Below, in pieces: positions 52,619 through 60,832 of a DNA stretch of 64,000 nucleotides. The notes under the pieces were generated by a model, which was given only the letters and a program-made list of their open reading frames with translations, was not told the origin of the DNA and did no database searches. This DNA is from an uncultured Clostridia bacterium (lineage in GTDB: Bacteria > Bacillota > Clostridia > Christensenellales > Borkfalkiaceae), in assembly GCA_947053545.1 (NCBI GenBank), contig CAMRSY010000001.1:1-64000 (forward strand), written 5' to 3'. How positions within the stretch are numbered: the stretch's first letter is position 1; the number at the start of each line of letters is the position of its first letter. The translations under genes were made by a program, and so were the position numbers.

Positions 52619-52645
52619 AAAAAGGGGAGCCGAAAACGGTTCCCC
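52619..52645 (-). terminator. Terminator of the TGAT lipoprotein gene
   Basis: Nine-bp stem (GGGGAACCG / CGGCTCCCC with one G-U/A-C wobble) and TTTT loop, followed by TTTTTT on the minus strand, 30 bases past the stop at 52675. Confidence 0.85.
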
Positions 52646-52674
52646 TAAATCTTTAAATTTAATCGGATAGCAAA

Positions 52675-53565
52675 TTACGCTTTTACCGCGCCGTCCGCCT
52701 TAACAATTAACTGAGCATAGCTCAAATATTTTTTGCCCGTCGTGTCGGAATTTAAATCGCTCCACGTTGCGCCCGTAACAACGGTGCCGTCCGTCCAAGG
52801 CTTTACCTTCTTGTCTTCCTTCAAATCGTCGACCTCGGTTGTGGATTTGGTTAAAGACAAAAGCTTCGAAACGCCGTTTTCTTTAACATATTCAACGGTT
52901 GCGTCACGGTTCATCTTCCAGCGCGAATAATCGGCGTTGTTCTTATCCTGTCTGGTCCAATAACCGTTTTCTTCCTTGGAAAGTTCGGCTTTTGTCAGCA
53001 CGTCCAACTTTTGCTGACCACCGATAGTTACCGAAATTTGATTGTTTATAGCCGCTTCATAGTAGGTCTTGCAGTTAGCCTCGCTCTGCAAATATGTTTT
53101 TAAGTCCTGATCTCCAACTTTATAATCAACCAAAGTAGAATCGAAAGTTAAAGTAGTTCCGCCGTATGAAACGGTTTTATAATGAGCTTTAGCCGTATAA
53201 GTTGTAACGTTTTCTCCTTCCACCAGTTTTGTACTGCTAGTTTCGACAATTACATAGTCGTCTCCCGTTACGGTAAGTTTGCTCTTTGCATCTTCCGCAG
53301 AAACGGTACTTGTTGCGGAAAAATATATCTGCGAAGGCAACTCAACTTCCGTAAGCGTCATATCGGTAATATTACCGTCGGTATAAACCAATTTGGCGTA
53401 TCCGATATACTGTGCAACCGCTTTGCTGGAATGAGTTACCGCATACGCTTCGCCCGTTCCGTTTCTGGGGTCGGACCCCTTGCTGCAGCCTGCAAGCACC
53501 CCGGCTGTAGCGGCGACTGATGCGGCCAAAGTAATACCTACTGCGATTTTAGCGAATTTTTTCAT
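52675..53565 (-). CDS. Lipoprotein, possible flavin carrier with TGAT motif
   Basis: A 296-residue exported lipoprotein: signal peptide with Lys, lipobox TAGVLAGC (Cys about residue 26). The mature part has two strand-rich segments: one near the start (YIGYAKLVYTDGNITDMTLTEV; partly) and one at the end containing DGTVVTGATWSDLN. TGAT preceded by Asp resembles the RnfG motif (LITGATRSN) and the ApbE acceptor D-x-x-T-G-A-T pattern. It is therefore a candidate ApbE substrate and extracytoplasmic electron carrier, though the domain match is by eye. ATG 53565 has a weak ribosome site. It is monocistronic. Confidence 0.72.
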   Translation of the reverse strand: MKKFAKIAVGITLAASVAATAGVLAGCSKGSDPRNGTGEAYAVTHSSKAVAQYIGYAKLVYTDGNITDMTLTEVELPSQIYFSATSTVSAEDAKSKLTVTGDDYVIVETSSTKLVEGENVTTYTAKAHYKTVSYGGTTLTFDSTLVDYKVGDQDLKTYLQSEANCKTYYEAAINNQISVTIGGQQKLDVLTKAELSKEENGYWTRQDKNNADYSRWKMNRDATVEYVKENGVSKLLSLTKSTTEVDDLKEDKKVKPWTDGTVVTGATWSDLNSDTTGKKYLSYAQLIVKADGAVKA

Positions 53566-53613
53566 AAATGCTCCTTTTATTTCAATATGGCTTATTTAAA
53601 CAAAAAATATATG

Positions 53614-53655
53614 CGTTTTGCGCTTTTTGCGCAAAACGAAGGGTACCCTTCGTTT
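53614..53655 (-). promoter_or_regulatory. Overlapping palindrome and hairpin in the leader
   Basis: A perfect 22-bp palindrome (53634-53655; half site AAACGAAGGGT) overlaps a 10-bp stem-loop (53614-53638; CGTTTTGCGC arms, T5 loop). They share 53634-53638, so only one can fold. The palindrome covers the predicted start site and could be an operator, or the pair an RNA switch in the lipoprotein leader. Confidence 0.65.
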
Positions 53656-53657
53656 AA

Positions 53658-53686
53658 ATATTATCAAATTCTTTAAATCAAGTCAA
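53658..53686 (-). promoter_or_regulatory. Promoter of the TGAT lipoprotein gene
   Basis: TTGACT (53681-53686), 17 bp, TAATAT (53658-53663); start near 53651, leaving an 85-base leader. Confidence 0.7.
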
Positions 53687-53712
53687 TAGCTTTTATTATT
53701 TAATATATAAAA

Positions 53713-56673
53713 TTATTCGGTTCTTAAAGCTACGACCGGGTCTTTCTTAGCGGCGGCAGAAGCGGGTATCAATCCTGATATCAGCGTTAAACCGACGCTT
53801 ATTATAACCATTATCAAAGCCTGCCACCAAGGCAAAGCGGCTATGCCCCATATTCCCGCTATAGAAGAAACTATTATATTTACAATAAGCGAAAGAATAT
53901 ATGTAATAAGAATTCCGAATAACCCAGCCACTAAACCTATGATAAACGTTTCGGCATTAAACAGCCGTTTAATGTCCATTTTTCTGGCTCCGACGGCGCG
54001 AAGAATGCCTATTTCCTTAATTCTTTCCACAACCGAAACATATGTTATAATGCCTATCATAACGGTTGAAACCACAAGCGACAACGCTGTAAAGGCGACA
54101 AGCGCAATGGTTATCATCTGAATCATGGTGTTAACCATATTTATTATCATACCCACGGTATCGGTATAGGTTATTTTCATATCTTCCTGAAGAACAACCG
54201 ATTTTTCAACCCCGTTTATATTATAACTGTATGTGTCGCCGCGCGAACACATATTGTTCCATTCGGTAAGATAGTCGCAAACTTTGTTTTTTGCGCCGAA
54301 ATCTTTGGGATATATGCTTATAGAGGCGGGTAGGTCGCTTCCTCCAAGCATCTGCGCAGTGACGCGCATCATTTTAGCTCGCTCGGCAGGGTCGGAAAGC
54401 CCCGACATCATCATATCCATAATATTACCGCCGTCGTATATAAAGCTCATACTCGGCTTGATTGTACCCGTAATCTGACCGTCTTGCACGGTTAGCGAAG
54501 TGTAATTAAAGAAATACGGCAACATCGGCAGATACTGCTGTTTTTCCGGCAAGTTTTTTATGTAATTGACTATAGCGCTTTCGTTGCCGTCTTTAATAAC
54601 CCTGTCCGTGTGAGCTTTGGTGTAATAAACCCCCGGTTCGAGACAGCTGTAGGAAATGCTGCCCTTTTTCTGCAAAATAAGCTTAACGCCCATTTCCTTG
54701 CCTTCAGCGGTATTTATATCGGGTACGGCAATAGTTTGCGGAACGCCGTCAACCGTAACGGGGTTGCCGCTTGCGTCTAGTTTAAAAGCAAAATTGTTTT
54801 TAACGTAGGGGCGGTGTACAAAACCCAGTTCAGCTACCGCCGCATAAGCTTCGTTATTGGAATAATATGTAAACTTTTTGGATTCCGGACCGATAAACTC
54901 GCTTAAATCGAAACCGTTTTCGGGGTCGGGGTTGCCTTCCGAATTAAGACCGCTGCCCACAAGCCCTATCGTTTTATCGAAATTAGTTCCGTCAACCGCC
55001 TTAAATGCGTAATTCAAAAATTCCTGCTCGGTTAAATATCCGTACTGTCCGAGAGCTATATCGGTTATCATACTGTCGTCGACAACCATAATAAGCGAAT
55101 TAGGATCTGCGAAAATTTCCTTCTTGCGCTCATCGGAAAAATTTTTTACATCGCGGCTTACGCCGTCTTTCGTTTCGTACGCAACCACGTCGAACTGGCT
55201 GAATATGTATTCGTAGTTGTCGGGCACCTCGCCGAACGTGGATATACTTGAAATTGTGCCCGTAAAGTTTTTATACTCTTCCTGTTCGCTTAAAATCTGC
55301 GAATACATTCCGCGGATACCAGTTACGGAAATAACCTGCTCGGGAAATTTGCTTGTATCGTCGGTAACCTTAAAACCCGTATAAATATTGTTGGCGGGAT
55401 TAAATTCGTAACCGTACTGTACTACGTTTGTAAGCTTTGCGTCCATTTTGCTTACGTAATCGAGATACTGTTCGGTAATATTATTTGTTTTGGTAAGTCC
55501 CTTTGCAAACGTGCCCAGCGTATCCATAAGCGAACGCACGTACAGCTTGTCGTCCAACTTTGTAATATCCACTTTGGGTTTCGACGACACAGACATATTC
55601 ATCATAGAAGAAAAATCGACAGCCGAACGCGTTATCGCCACGGGATTGCCCGAAAGCATATCGTTTTCCATATCGTTAATATAATTCTGCACGCCGGCAG
55701 AAATTGCAAGCACCAGCGACACGCCTATAATGCCTATCGAGCCGGCGACAGACACCATTGCCGTGCGCTTGGATTTGGACAAAAGATTTTTACAGCTTAA
55801 CGCCATTGCCATTCCCACCGACATCGACGTCTTTTTCTTTTTGCCCTTGCTTCTGAAACGCCTGTTTTCCTGCCCTGATTTTTGTTTGGTTTCACCGGTT
55901 ACGTCCAAATCGGTCGGTTCCGTCTCATCCACACCAGCGGTTTCTTCTTCACGCGGTTCGGGCAATTTCGCGGCGGGCTCTTCTACGCCGTCGTACGGCA
56001 TGGTATCGTCTACAACCAAACCGTCCAAAAGCCGAACTATGCGCGTTGAATACTGTTCGGCAAGTTCGGGATTGTGGGTTACCATTACAATGAGCCTGTC
56101 TTTCGAAATCTCTTTCAAAAGCTCCATTATCTGTACGCTGGTAACCGAATCGAGTGCGCCCGTCGGCTCGTCTGCGAGGACTATTTCGGGGTCGTTTATA
56201 AGCGCGCGGGCTATTGCAACCCTTTGCGCCTGACCGCCAGAAAGCTGGTTGGGGCGGTTGTGTATTTTATCCTTTAAGCCCACTTTCTCCAAAGCTTCTA
56301 TCGCTCTTTCCCTGCGTTCCTGTCTGGATATACCGGAAATGGTAAGCGCAAGTTCTACGTTTTGCAAAATAGTTTGGTGAGGTATTAAGTGGTAGCTTTG
56401 AAATATAAATCCTATAGAGTGGTTGCGGTATGTATCCCAGTCTCTGTCGTCGTACTGCTTTGTGCTTCTGCCTTCGATAATAAGGTCGCCCGACGTGTAT
56501 TTATCCAAGCCGCCGATTATGTTAAGCAGCGTAGTTTTACCGCAGCCCGAAGGCCCGAGAATGGAAACGAACTCGCTTTTCCTGAACTTTAAGCTAATTC
56601 CTTTCAACGCGCTTACTTTTTCGCCTGCTACGGCGTAGTCCTTTTTTATGTCGTTTAATTCCAGCATTGCCAT
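53713..56673 (-). CDS. MacB-like ABC exporter, ATPase and permease fused
   Basis: A 986-residue protein. The N-terminal 230 residues are an ATPase with [52 protein letters not shown] and VMVTHN. A Glu/Thr-rich linker (about 235-270) leads to a permease with its first span near residues 300-325, a large extracytoplasmic region of about 470 residues, and three spans at about 850-980 with the FtsX-type VVSTVMIGIITYVSVVERIKEIG and LRAVGARKMDIKR. MacB-type pumps export lipoproteins, peptides or antibiotics; the partner is unknown. The upstream gene is gltX, 150 bp away. No clear terminator follows. Confidence 0.92.
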   Translation of the reverse strand: MAMLELNDIKKDYAVAGEKVSALKGISLKFRKSEFVSILGPSGCGKTTLLNIIGGLDKYTSGDLIIEGRSTKQYDDRDWDTYRNHSIGFIFQSYHLIPHQTILQNVELALTISGISRQERRERAIEALEKVGLKDKIHNRPNQLSGGQAQRVAIARALINDPEIVLADEPTGALDSVTSVQIMELLKEISKDRLIVMVTHNPELAEQYSTRIVRLLDGLVVDDTMPYDGVEEPAAKLPEPREEETAGVDETEPTDLDVTGETKQKSGQENRRFRSKGKKKKTSMSVGMAMALSCKNLLSKSKRTAMVSVAGSIGIIGVSLVLAISAGVQNYINDMENDMLSGNPVAITRSAVDFSSMMNMSVSSKPKVDITKLDDKLYVRSLMDTLGTFAKGLTKTNNITEQYLDYVSKMDAKLTNVVQYGYEFNPANNIYTGFKVTDDTSKFPEQVISVTGIRGMYSQILSEQEEYKNFTGTISSISTFGEVPDNYEYIFSQFDVVAYETKDGVSRDVKNFSDERKKEIFADPNSLIMVVDDSMITDIALGQYGYLTEQEFLNYAFKAVDGTNFDKTIGLVGSGLNSEGNPDPENGFDLSEFIGPESKKFTYYSNNEAYAAVAELGFVHRPYVKNNFAFKLDASGNPVTVDGVPQTIAVPDINTAEGKEMGVKLILQKKGSISYSCLEPGVYYTKAHTDRVIKDGNESAIVNYIKNLPEKQQYLPMLPYFFNYTSLTVQDGQITGTIKPSMSFIYDGGNIMDMMMSGLSDPAERAKMMRVTAQMLGGSDLPASISIYPKDFGAKNKVCDYLTEWNNMCSRGDTYSYNINGVEKSVVLQEDMKITYTDTVGMIINMVNTMIQMITIALVAFTALSLVVSTVMIGIITYVSVVERIKEIGILRAVGARKMDIKRLFNAETFIIGLVAGLFGILITYILSLIVNIIVSSIAGIWGIAALPWWQALIMVIISVGLTLISGLIPASAAAKKDPVVALRTE

Positions 56674-56821
56674 TTTTTATACCTTTTAATTTACTGTTTA
56701 GTATTTTATGCGCTTTATAATCACATGTCAAATTCAACGCGTAATAACTGACGTTTATTCATTTAACTTTCAGCTTTATTACACCTTTCCGTCATTAAAG
56801 CCGTTAAGCCGTAACAAACGT

Positions 56822-58468
56822 TTATATTATTTTGCCCGCGTTCAACCTTTCTATGGTGCGCACCCTTCCTAAAATGCCCATAACCGTGCATAAATCGGGC
56901 GAGTTGGGCGTGCCCGCTACAGCTATGCGCAATATTTCGGCAACGTCGGCCACGCTTCCTTTATAAGCTTCGGGATTGGCTTTATAATCGCTCATTTCCG
57001 CGGCAAAGCCGTTGCCCGACGCAACCTGCTTTACCTTTGCAAACCAAGCGGAATTGTCGTCGTTTTCGTCGTAAAGCGCCGAAAAACCTTCAAGCACACT
57101 GTTAACGGTAGCGCCGTCGAAACGGTAACCGTATTCGGGGGCGAAAGTATCGTCAAAGAAATAATCCATAAGCCGTACGCCAGTTTCGGCGCGCACTATG
57201 TCCTTTCTTCTCTTTTTGCCGCCTATGCCGCATATTAAGTTTAATATCTTTATTATATATTCTTTACGGGTAAAATGTTGCCTGTCCTTTTCTGTACCGA
57301 ATTCGTTTACCCAGCCAAGCAAAAATTCGTATGTTTCTTCCGCGGAAAGCGTTGCCAGCTCGGCTTTGGAGATGTCGTTTAACTTATCGATATCGAAAAG
57401 CGCGCCGCTCTTACCCATTTTCCCTATAGAAAACTTAAATTCACGGTAGTCCGACTGCGGATTTTTGCGTTCCCACTCCTCGAAATTACTGTTTAATATA
57501 GTCATCAAATATTTCACGACGGCTTTGGGATAATAACCCGCGCTGCGGTAATAGTCGAGGGATAGTTCGGGGTCTTTTCTTTTTGAAAGCTTTCTTTTTA
57601 CGCCGTTGTCCACCTTCATAAGCGAGCATGTATGTCCGTATTTCGGCAGTTTGAACCCAAGCACTTTAAACAGTTCGAGATGAATGGGCAGACTGGATAA
57701 CCATTCTTCGCCGCGTATAACCAGCGTGGTATGCATAAAATGGTCGTCTACCGCGTGCGCAAAGTGATATGTGGGTATTCCGTCCGATTTCAAAATTACT
57801 ACGTCCTGATCGTTTTCGGTAACGGTTATGTCGCCTTTAATCGCATCTTTAAAAGTAATTTTATTTTGCGTATCGCCCTGTGATTTCAACCTTATTACAA
57901 ACGGCTTACCGTCCTGAAGGTTTTCGTAAATTTCTTTTTCCGACAGATTGCGGCACCTTGCGTATTTGCCGTAATAACCTGTGATTTCCTTGCTTGCCGT
58001 CTGCTGTTCACGCACGGCGTTAAGCCGGTCTTCGGTACAGAAACAAGGGTATGCCAAACCGCGTTCGATTAAATTTTTAACGTACGCACGGTAAATCGAA
58101 GCGCGGCGGCGCTGATAGTACGGCCCGTATTTATTTAGCGGCGAATCTATCTCGGCGCCCTCGTCGAAATTAAGCCCGAAATAATTAAGAGAACGAATAA
58201 CGCTTTCAACCGCGCCGTCCACCTTTCTTTTTAAATCGGTATCCTCTATTCTCAAATAAAAAATACCGCCCGTTGTGTGCGCTATACGCTCGTCGGCAAG
58301 TGCGCTGTACAGGTTTCCCAGATGAATAAATCCGGTAGGCGACGGTGCAAGACGGGTAACCTCCGCCCCCTTTTCAAGCTGTCTTTCAGGGTAAGCTTTT
58401 TCATATTCTTCAAGCGGAAGCAAATTATTATCGGGGATTAAAGCGTTGGCAAGTTTTATATAATCCAT
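56822..58468 (-). CDS. gltX: Glutamate--tRNA ligase
   Basis: A 548-residue class I aminoacyl-tRNA synthetase charging tRNA-Glu (and, in many clostridia, tRNA-Gln before amidation). The HIGH-type motif is PSPTGFIHLGNLYSALAD, and the KMSKS-type loop is VKRKLSKRKDPELSLDYY. The VVILKSDGIPTYHFAHAVDDHFM segment is typical. ATG 58468 has AAGGAAAA upstream, inside the thrE stop region. It is slightly longer than bacterial GltX (about 480). Confidence 0.95.
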   Translation of the reverse strand: MDYIKLANALIPDNNLLPLEEYEKAYPERQLEKGAEVTRLAPSPTGFIHLGNLYSALADERIAHTTGGIFYLRIEDTDLKRKVDGAVESVIRSLNYFGLNFDEGAEIDSPLNKYGPYYQRRRASIYRAYVKNLIERGLAYPCFCTEDRLNAVREQQTASKEITGYYGKYARCRNLSEKEIYENLQDGKPFVIRLKSQGDTQNKITFKDAIKGDITVTENDQDVVILKSDGIPTYHFAHAVDDHFMHTTLVIRGEEWLSSLPIHLELFKVLGFKLPKYGHTCSLMKVDNGVKRKLSKRKDPELSLDYYRSAGYYPKAVVKYLMTILNSNFEEWERKNPQSDYREFKFSIGKMGKSGALFDIDKLNDISKAELATLSAEETYEFLLGWVNEFGTEKDRQHFTRKEYIIKILNLICGIGGKKRRKDIVRAETGVRLMDYFFDDTFAPEYGYRFDGATVNSVLEGFSALYDENDDNSAWFAKVKQVASGNGFAAEMSDYKANPEAYKGSVADVAEILRIAVAGTPNSPDLCTVMGILGRVRTIERLNAGKII

Positions 58469-58479
58469 TTATTTTTTCC

Positions 58480-59895
58480 TTATTTTTTGTCCTTATTTTT
58501 ACCGCCGTGCATTTTACTTATAATCGCGGCTTTGTTATGACGGTTGAATTTAAGTTTTACAGGGGCGAAAAGCCTGAATATTATAGTTGCAACGCATATG
58601 CCCACCGCTATACCAGAAAGGGTTAAAAGGCATATATTTCCCCACTCGGCGGCAGATTTTGTAGCCAGTGCGGGGGAAACTATTGCTTCCATTGCATAGT
58701 ACAGCGAACTGCCGGGCACAAGCGCAATTATTGCGGGAACCAAAATTATTGTGGCGGGAATTTTAATTTTCCGCGCCATAATTTCGGACAGAATCGCGGC
58801 AAACAGCGTGGGAATAAGAACTATCAGAAATACGTAGCTGTTGTTGTAATCGAATGCGACAAGCATACCAACGTACACGCCCAAAGTTAAAAAGCTTGCC
58901 AAAAACGCCCAGCCGATACGTTTGATTTTAAGGTTGAAAAACAGGCATACCGCAACCGAGCCCAGCGAGCCGGATATCATAAGCATTAAAGCCTGGAACC
59001 ACGCCTTGTCCGCCGCGGCAATGTTATACCACCCTACGTACGGCTGCAGCTGCGAAAAATCGGCAATCGGCTTTAAAATTAATATCGATACACCGTAACC
59101 CGCGGCAATTACTACCGCAATTAGAACTCCGTTAATAAGCGTAAACGTACCGCTCATTAAATCGCCCGTAAACATATCGCGCACCGCATTGGTCGTCATA
59201 AGCCCGGGTATCAGTATCATTATCGTACCTATCATAACGTAGGCACCCTGACAGGGCAACCCGATAATATTTAAAAGTTTACACAGCGAAACGCTTAATA
59301 TACCGCCCATTAAAGATAGAATAAACGTTGTTGCATACGCGTTTAACGAGCGGGCGGAAAGCAGTTCGCTGACCGTAGCCATTGCAAAGGCAACAATAAA
59401 CGCGGGAAGAACGTCCGCAACCGTTCCGCCGAAAAATATGGAATAAATGCCGGCTACCAGCGCGGAACCCACTATTGTTATCCACTTGTTGCGGGGTTTG
59501 TTGTGCGCCACTTCGCCGCACATTTTAAGCCCCAGGGCAGGCTCATATTTGTTTTTGCAAATATCGCGCGAAAGCTGGTTGTACTTTTCCAGCAACGAAA
59601 GGTTGTTAGACGTTGAATACACACGCTTCATATACGAATATTCGTGTCCGTCCGCCGCGTTAACGCTTGCCAGTATCATGGACGGGAATGCGGCCACGTT
59701 TATTTCGTTTGCGCCGTACGCGCGGCATATTCTGTCTACCGCCGTTTCCACGCGCGAAACCGACCCCCCGCACGACAAAATTCCCACGCCTACCTCCAGC
59801 GCAAGCTGCAAAACGCCTTCGTAATCGATTTTAACTGTTTCGGCATGGCGGACGTCAACCGCTTCGTCCCGAATTTCAACCGATGTTTCTTCCAT
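58480..59895 (-). CDS. Threonine/serine exporter family protein, both ThrE halves fused
   Basis: A 471-residue membrane protein. Residues 20-260 form the ThrE (DUF1212) half with LALEVGVGILSCGGSVSRVE and AAFPSMILASV; the rest is the ThrE_2/DUF3815 half, with GGILSVSLCKLL and AILSEIMARKIKIPAT-type stretches. About ten spans. In Corynebacterium the fused form exports threonine and serine. The ATG has GGAGA upstream and lies 27 bp after the regulator gene. Confidence 0.9.
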   Translation of the reverse strand: MEETSVEIRDEAVDVRHAETVKIDYEGVLQLALEVGVGILSCGGSVSRVETAVDRICRAYGANEINVAAFPSMILASVNAADGHEYSYMKRVYSTSNNLSLLEKYNQLSRDICKNKYEPALGLKMCGEVAHNKPRNKWITIVGSALVAGIYSIFFGGTVADVLPAFIVAFAMATVSELLSARSLNAYATTFILSLMGGILSVSLCKLLNIIGLPCQGAYVMIGTIMILIPGLMTTNAVRDMFTGDLMSGTFTLINGVLIAVVIAAGYGVSILILKPIADFSQLQPYVGWYNIAAADKAWFQALMLMISGSLGSVAVCLFFNLKIKRIGWAFLASFLTLGVYVGMLVAFDYNNSYVFLIVLIPTLFAAILSEIMARKIKIPATIILVPAIIALVPGSSLYYAMEAIVSPALATKSAAEWGNICLLTLSGIAVGICVATIIFRLFAPVKLKFNRHNKAAIISKMHGGKNKDKK

Positions 59896-59922
59896 ATTTC
59901 TCCGTGTTATTAATGTAAAAAT

Positions 59923-60546
59923 TTATTTGACTTTATTGTTTGTACGGTTGGGTTTGTATAGTTTACGCAAAATAAACCAGCCTACCACAAGCAACTGTAC
60001 GCCGGCAGCCACAAGATAAAACGGCCATATGGGCACGCCCTTTGCAAACTGCCATAAAAAAACGTGAACAATAAGCGCTATAGACCAAACCACCGCCGAC
60101 GCTGCAAGCGTCATTGTTATCCTTCTGCCCCACAGCGAACTGAAAACCAATAATACCACCGCCGAAACAAACGGCGCGGCGACAAAGGATAAATAGGCGT
60201 AATCCCTTATTGTGGATATATAATACAAAATCATAAATACGCCCGTAGCCACAACCCAAACAAGCCCTACGGACAAAAGAGTAATAAGCAGATGCTTTTT
60301 ATCGAGATTGAGTTTAGGTTTTACCGCCTTTTCGGCATGCTCGTTAACTATGTCGTCGACTGTTATATGATATATGTCGGCAAGCTGAATAAGCACCCTT
60401 AAATCGGGAATAGATTCGCCGCGTTCCCATTTGGAAACAGCCTTGTCGGTATAGTTCAGCATTTCGGCAAGCTGCGCCTGCGTAAGCCCTACCTCCTGCC
60501 TGAGCCTTATAAGGTTGCCGGCTATTATTTCCTTTAAATCGTTCAT
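59923..60546 (-). CDS. Membrane-bound XRE regulator
   Basis: A 207-residue protein with an N-terminal XRE HTH (GLTQAQLAEMLNYTDKAVSKWERGESIPD), a linker to about residue 82, and five spans in the C-terminal half. The frame is open from 60657, but I start at ATG 60546: TATAAT (60553-60558) lies exactly six bases upstream and TTGCAA 17 bp further, so the message is predicted leaderless; no ribosome site exists. A dyad and direct repeat at 60594-60633 lie just upstream. Membrane-bound XRE proteins often sense envelope or membrane state; the target here may be the following thrE-gltX genes. Confidence 0.85.
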   Translation of the reverse strand: MNDLKEIIAGNLIRLRQEVGLTQAQLAEMLNYTDKAVSKWERGESIPDLRVLIQLADIYHITVDDIVNEHAEKAVKPKLNLDKKHLLITLLSVGLVWVVATGVFMILYYISTIRDYAYLSFVAAPFVSAVVLLVFSSLWGRRITMTLAASAVVWSIALIVHVFLWQFAKGVPIWPFYLVAAGVQLLVVGWFILRKLYKPNRTNNKVK

Positions 60547-60552
60547 ACCCGA

Positions 60553-60581
60553 ATTATAGCACGCGCGCGCGTTAATTGCAA
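60553..60581 (-). promoter_or_regulatory. Leaderless promoter of the membrane XRE gene
   Basis: TTGCAA (60576-60581), 17 bp, TATAAT (60553-60558), six bases, ATG 60546. Confidence 0.75.
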
Positions 60582-60593
60582 TTATTTTAACCG

Positions 60594-60633
60594 ACTCTAC
60601 TGTCGGTAGAGTATGAAATTTTTGCGGTAGAGT
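60594..60633. promoter_or_regulatory. Dyad and direct repeat, probable operator
   Basis: A 7-bp dyad (ACTCTAC at 60594-60600, GTAGAGT at 60606-60612) and a second GGTAGAGT at 60626-60633, exactly 21 bp (two helical turns) from the first. They lie between the leaderless XRE promoter and the plus promoter at 60695. Confidence 0.6.
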
Positions 60634-60694
60634 TGCAAACGCGGGCCGTTGACACACTTTTTTAAATTGTAGACCGATAAAAGGCCGACAGCGG

Positions 60695-60723
60695 TTGTAA
60701 TTTGAATAATTTGCGGTTATAAT
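60695..60723 (+). promoter_or_regulatory. Promoter of the DegV gene
   Basis: TTGTAA (60695-60700), 17 bp, TATAAT (60718-60723); the leader is about 100 bases and contains a hairpin AACGCC/GGCGTT at 60799-60815 just before the ribosome site. Confidence 0.65.
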
Positions 60724-60832
60724 ATTATTGTTAAAATTTTCCGCCTGCCGTGTTTGGCTAAATAAATTAAGCCAGAGCGCGGAGGCATAAGGTTATTAAA
60801 CGCCGCGGAGGCGTTGATACTTGGAGGACAAG

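Noticed and set aside
60658..60832. Riboswitch upstream of the DegV gene
   Set aside because: The 100-base leader has only one small hairpin and no recognised aptamer core.
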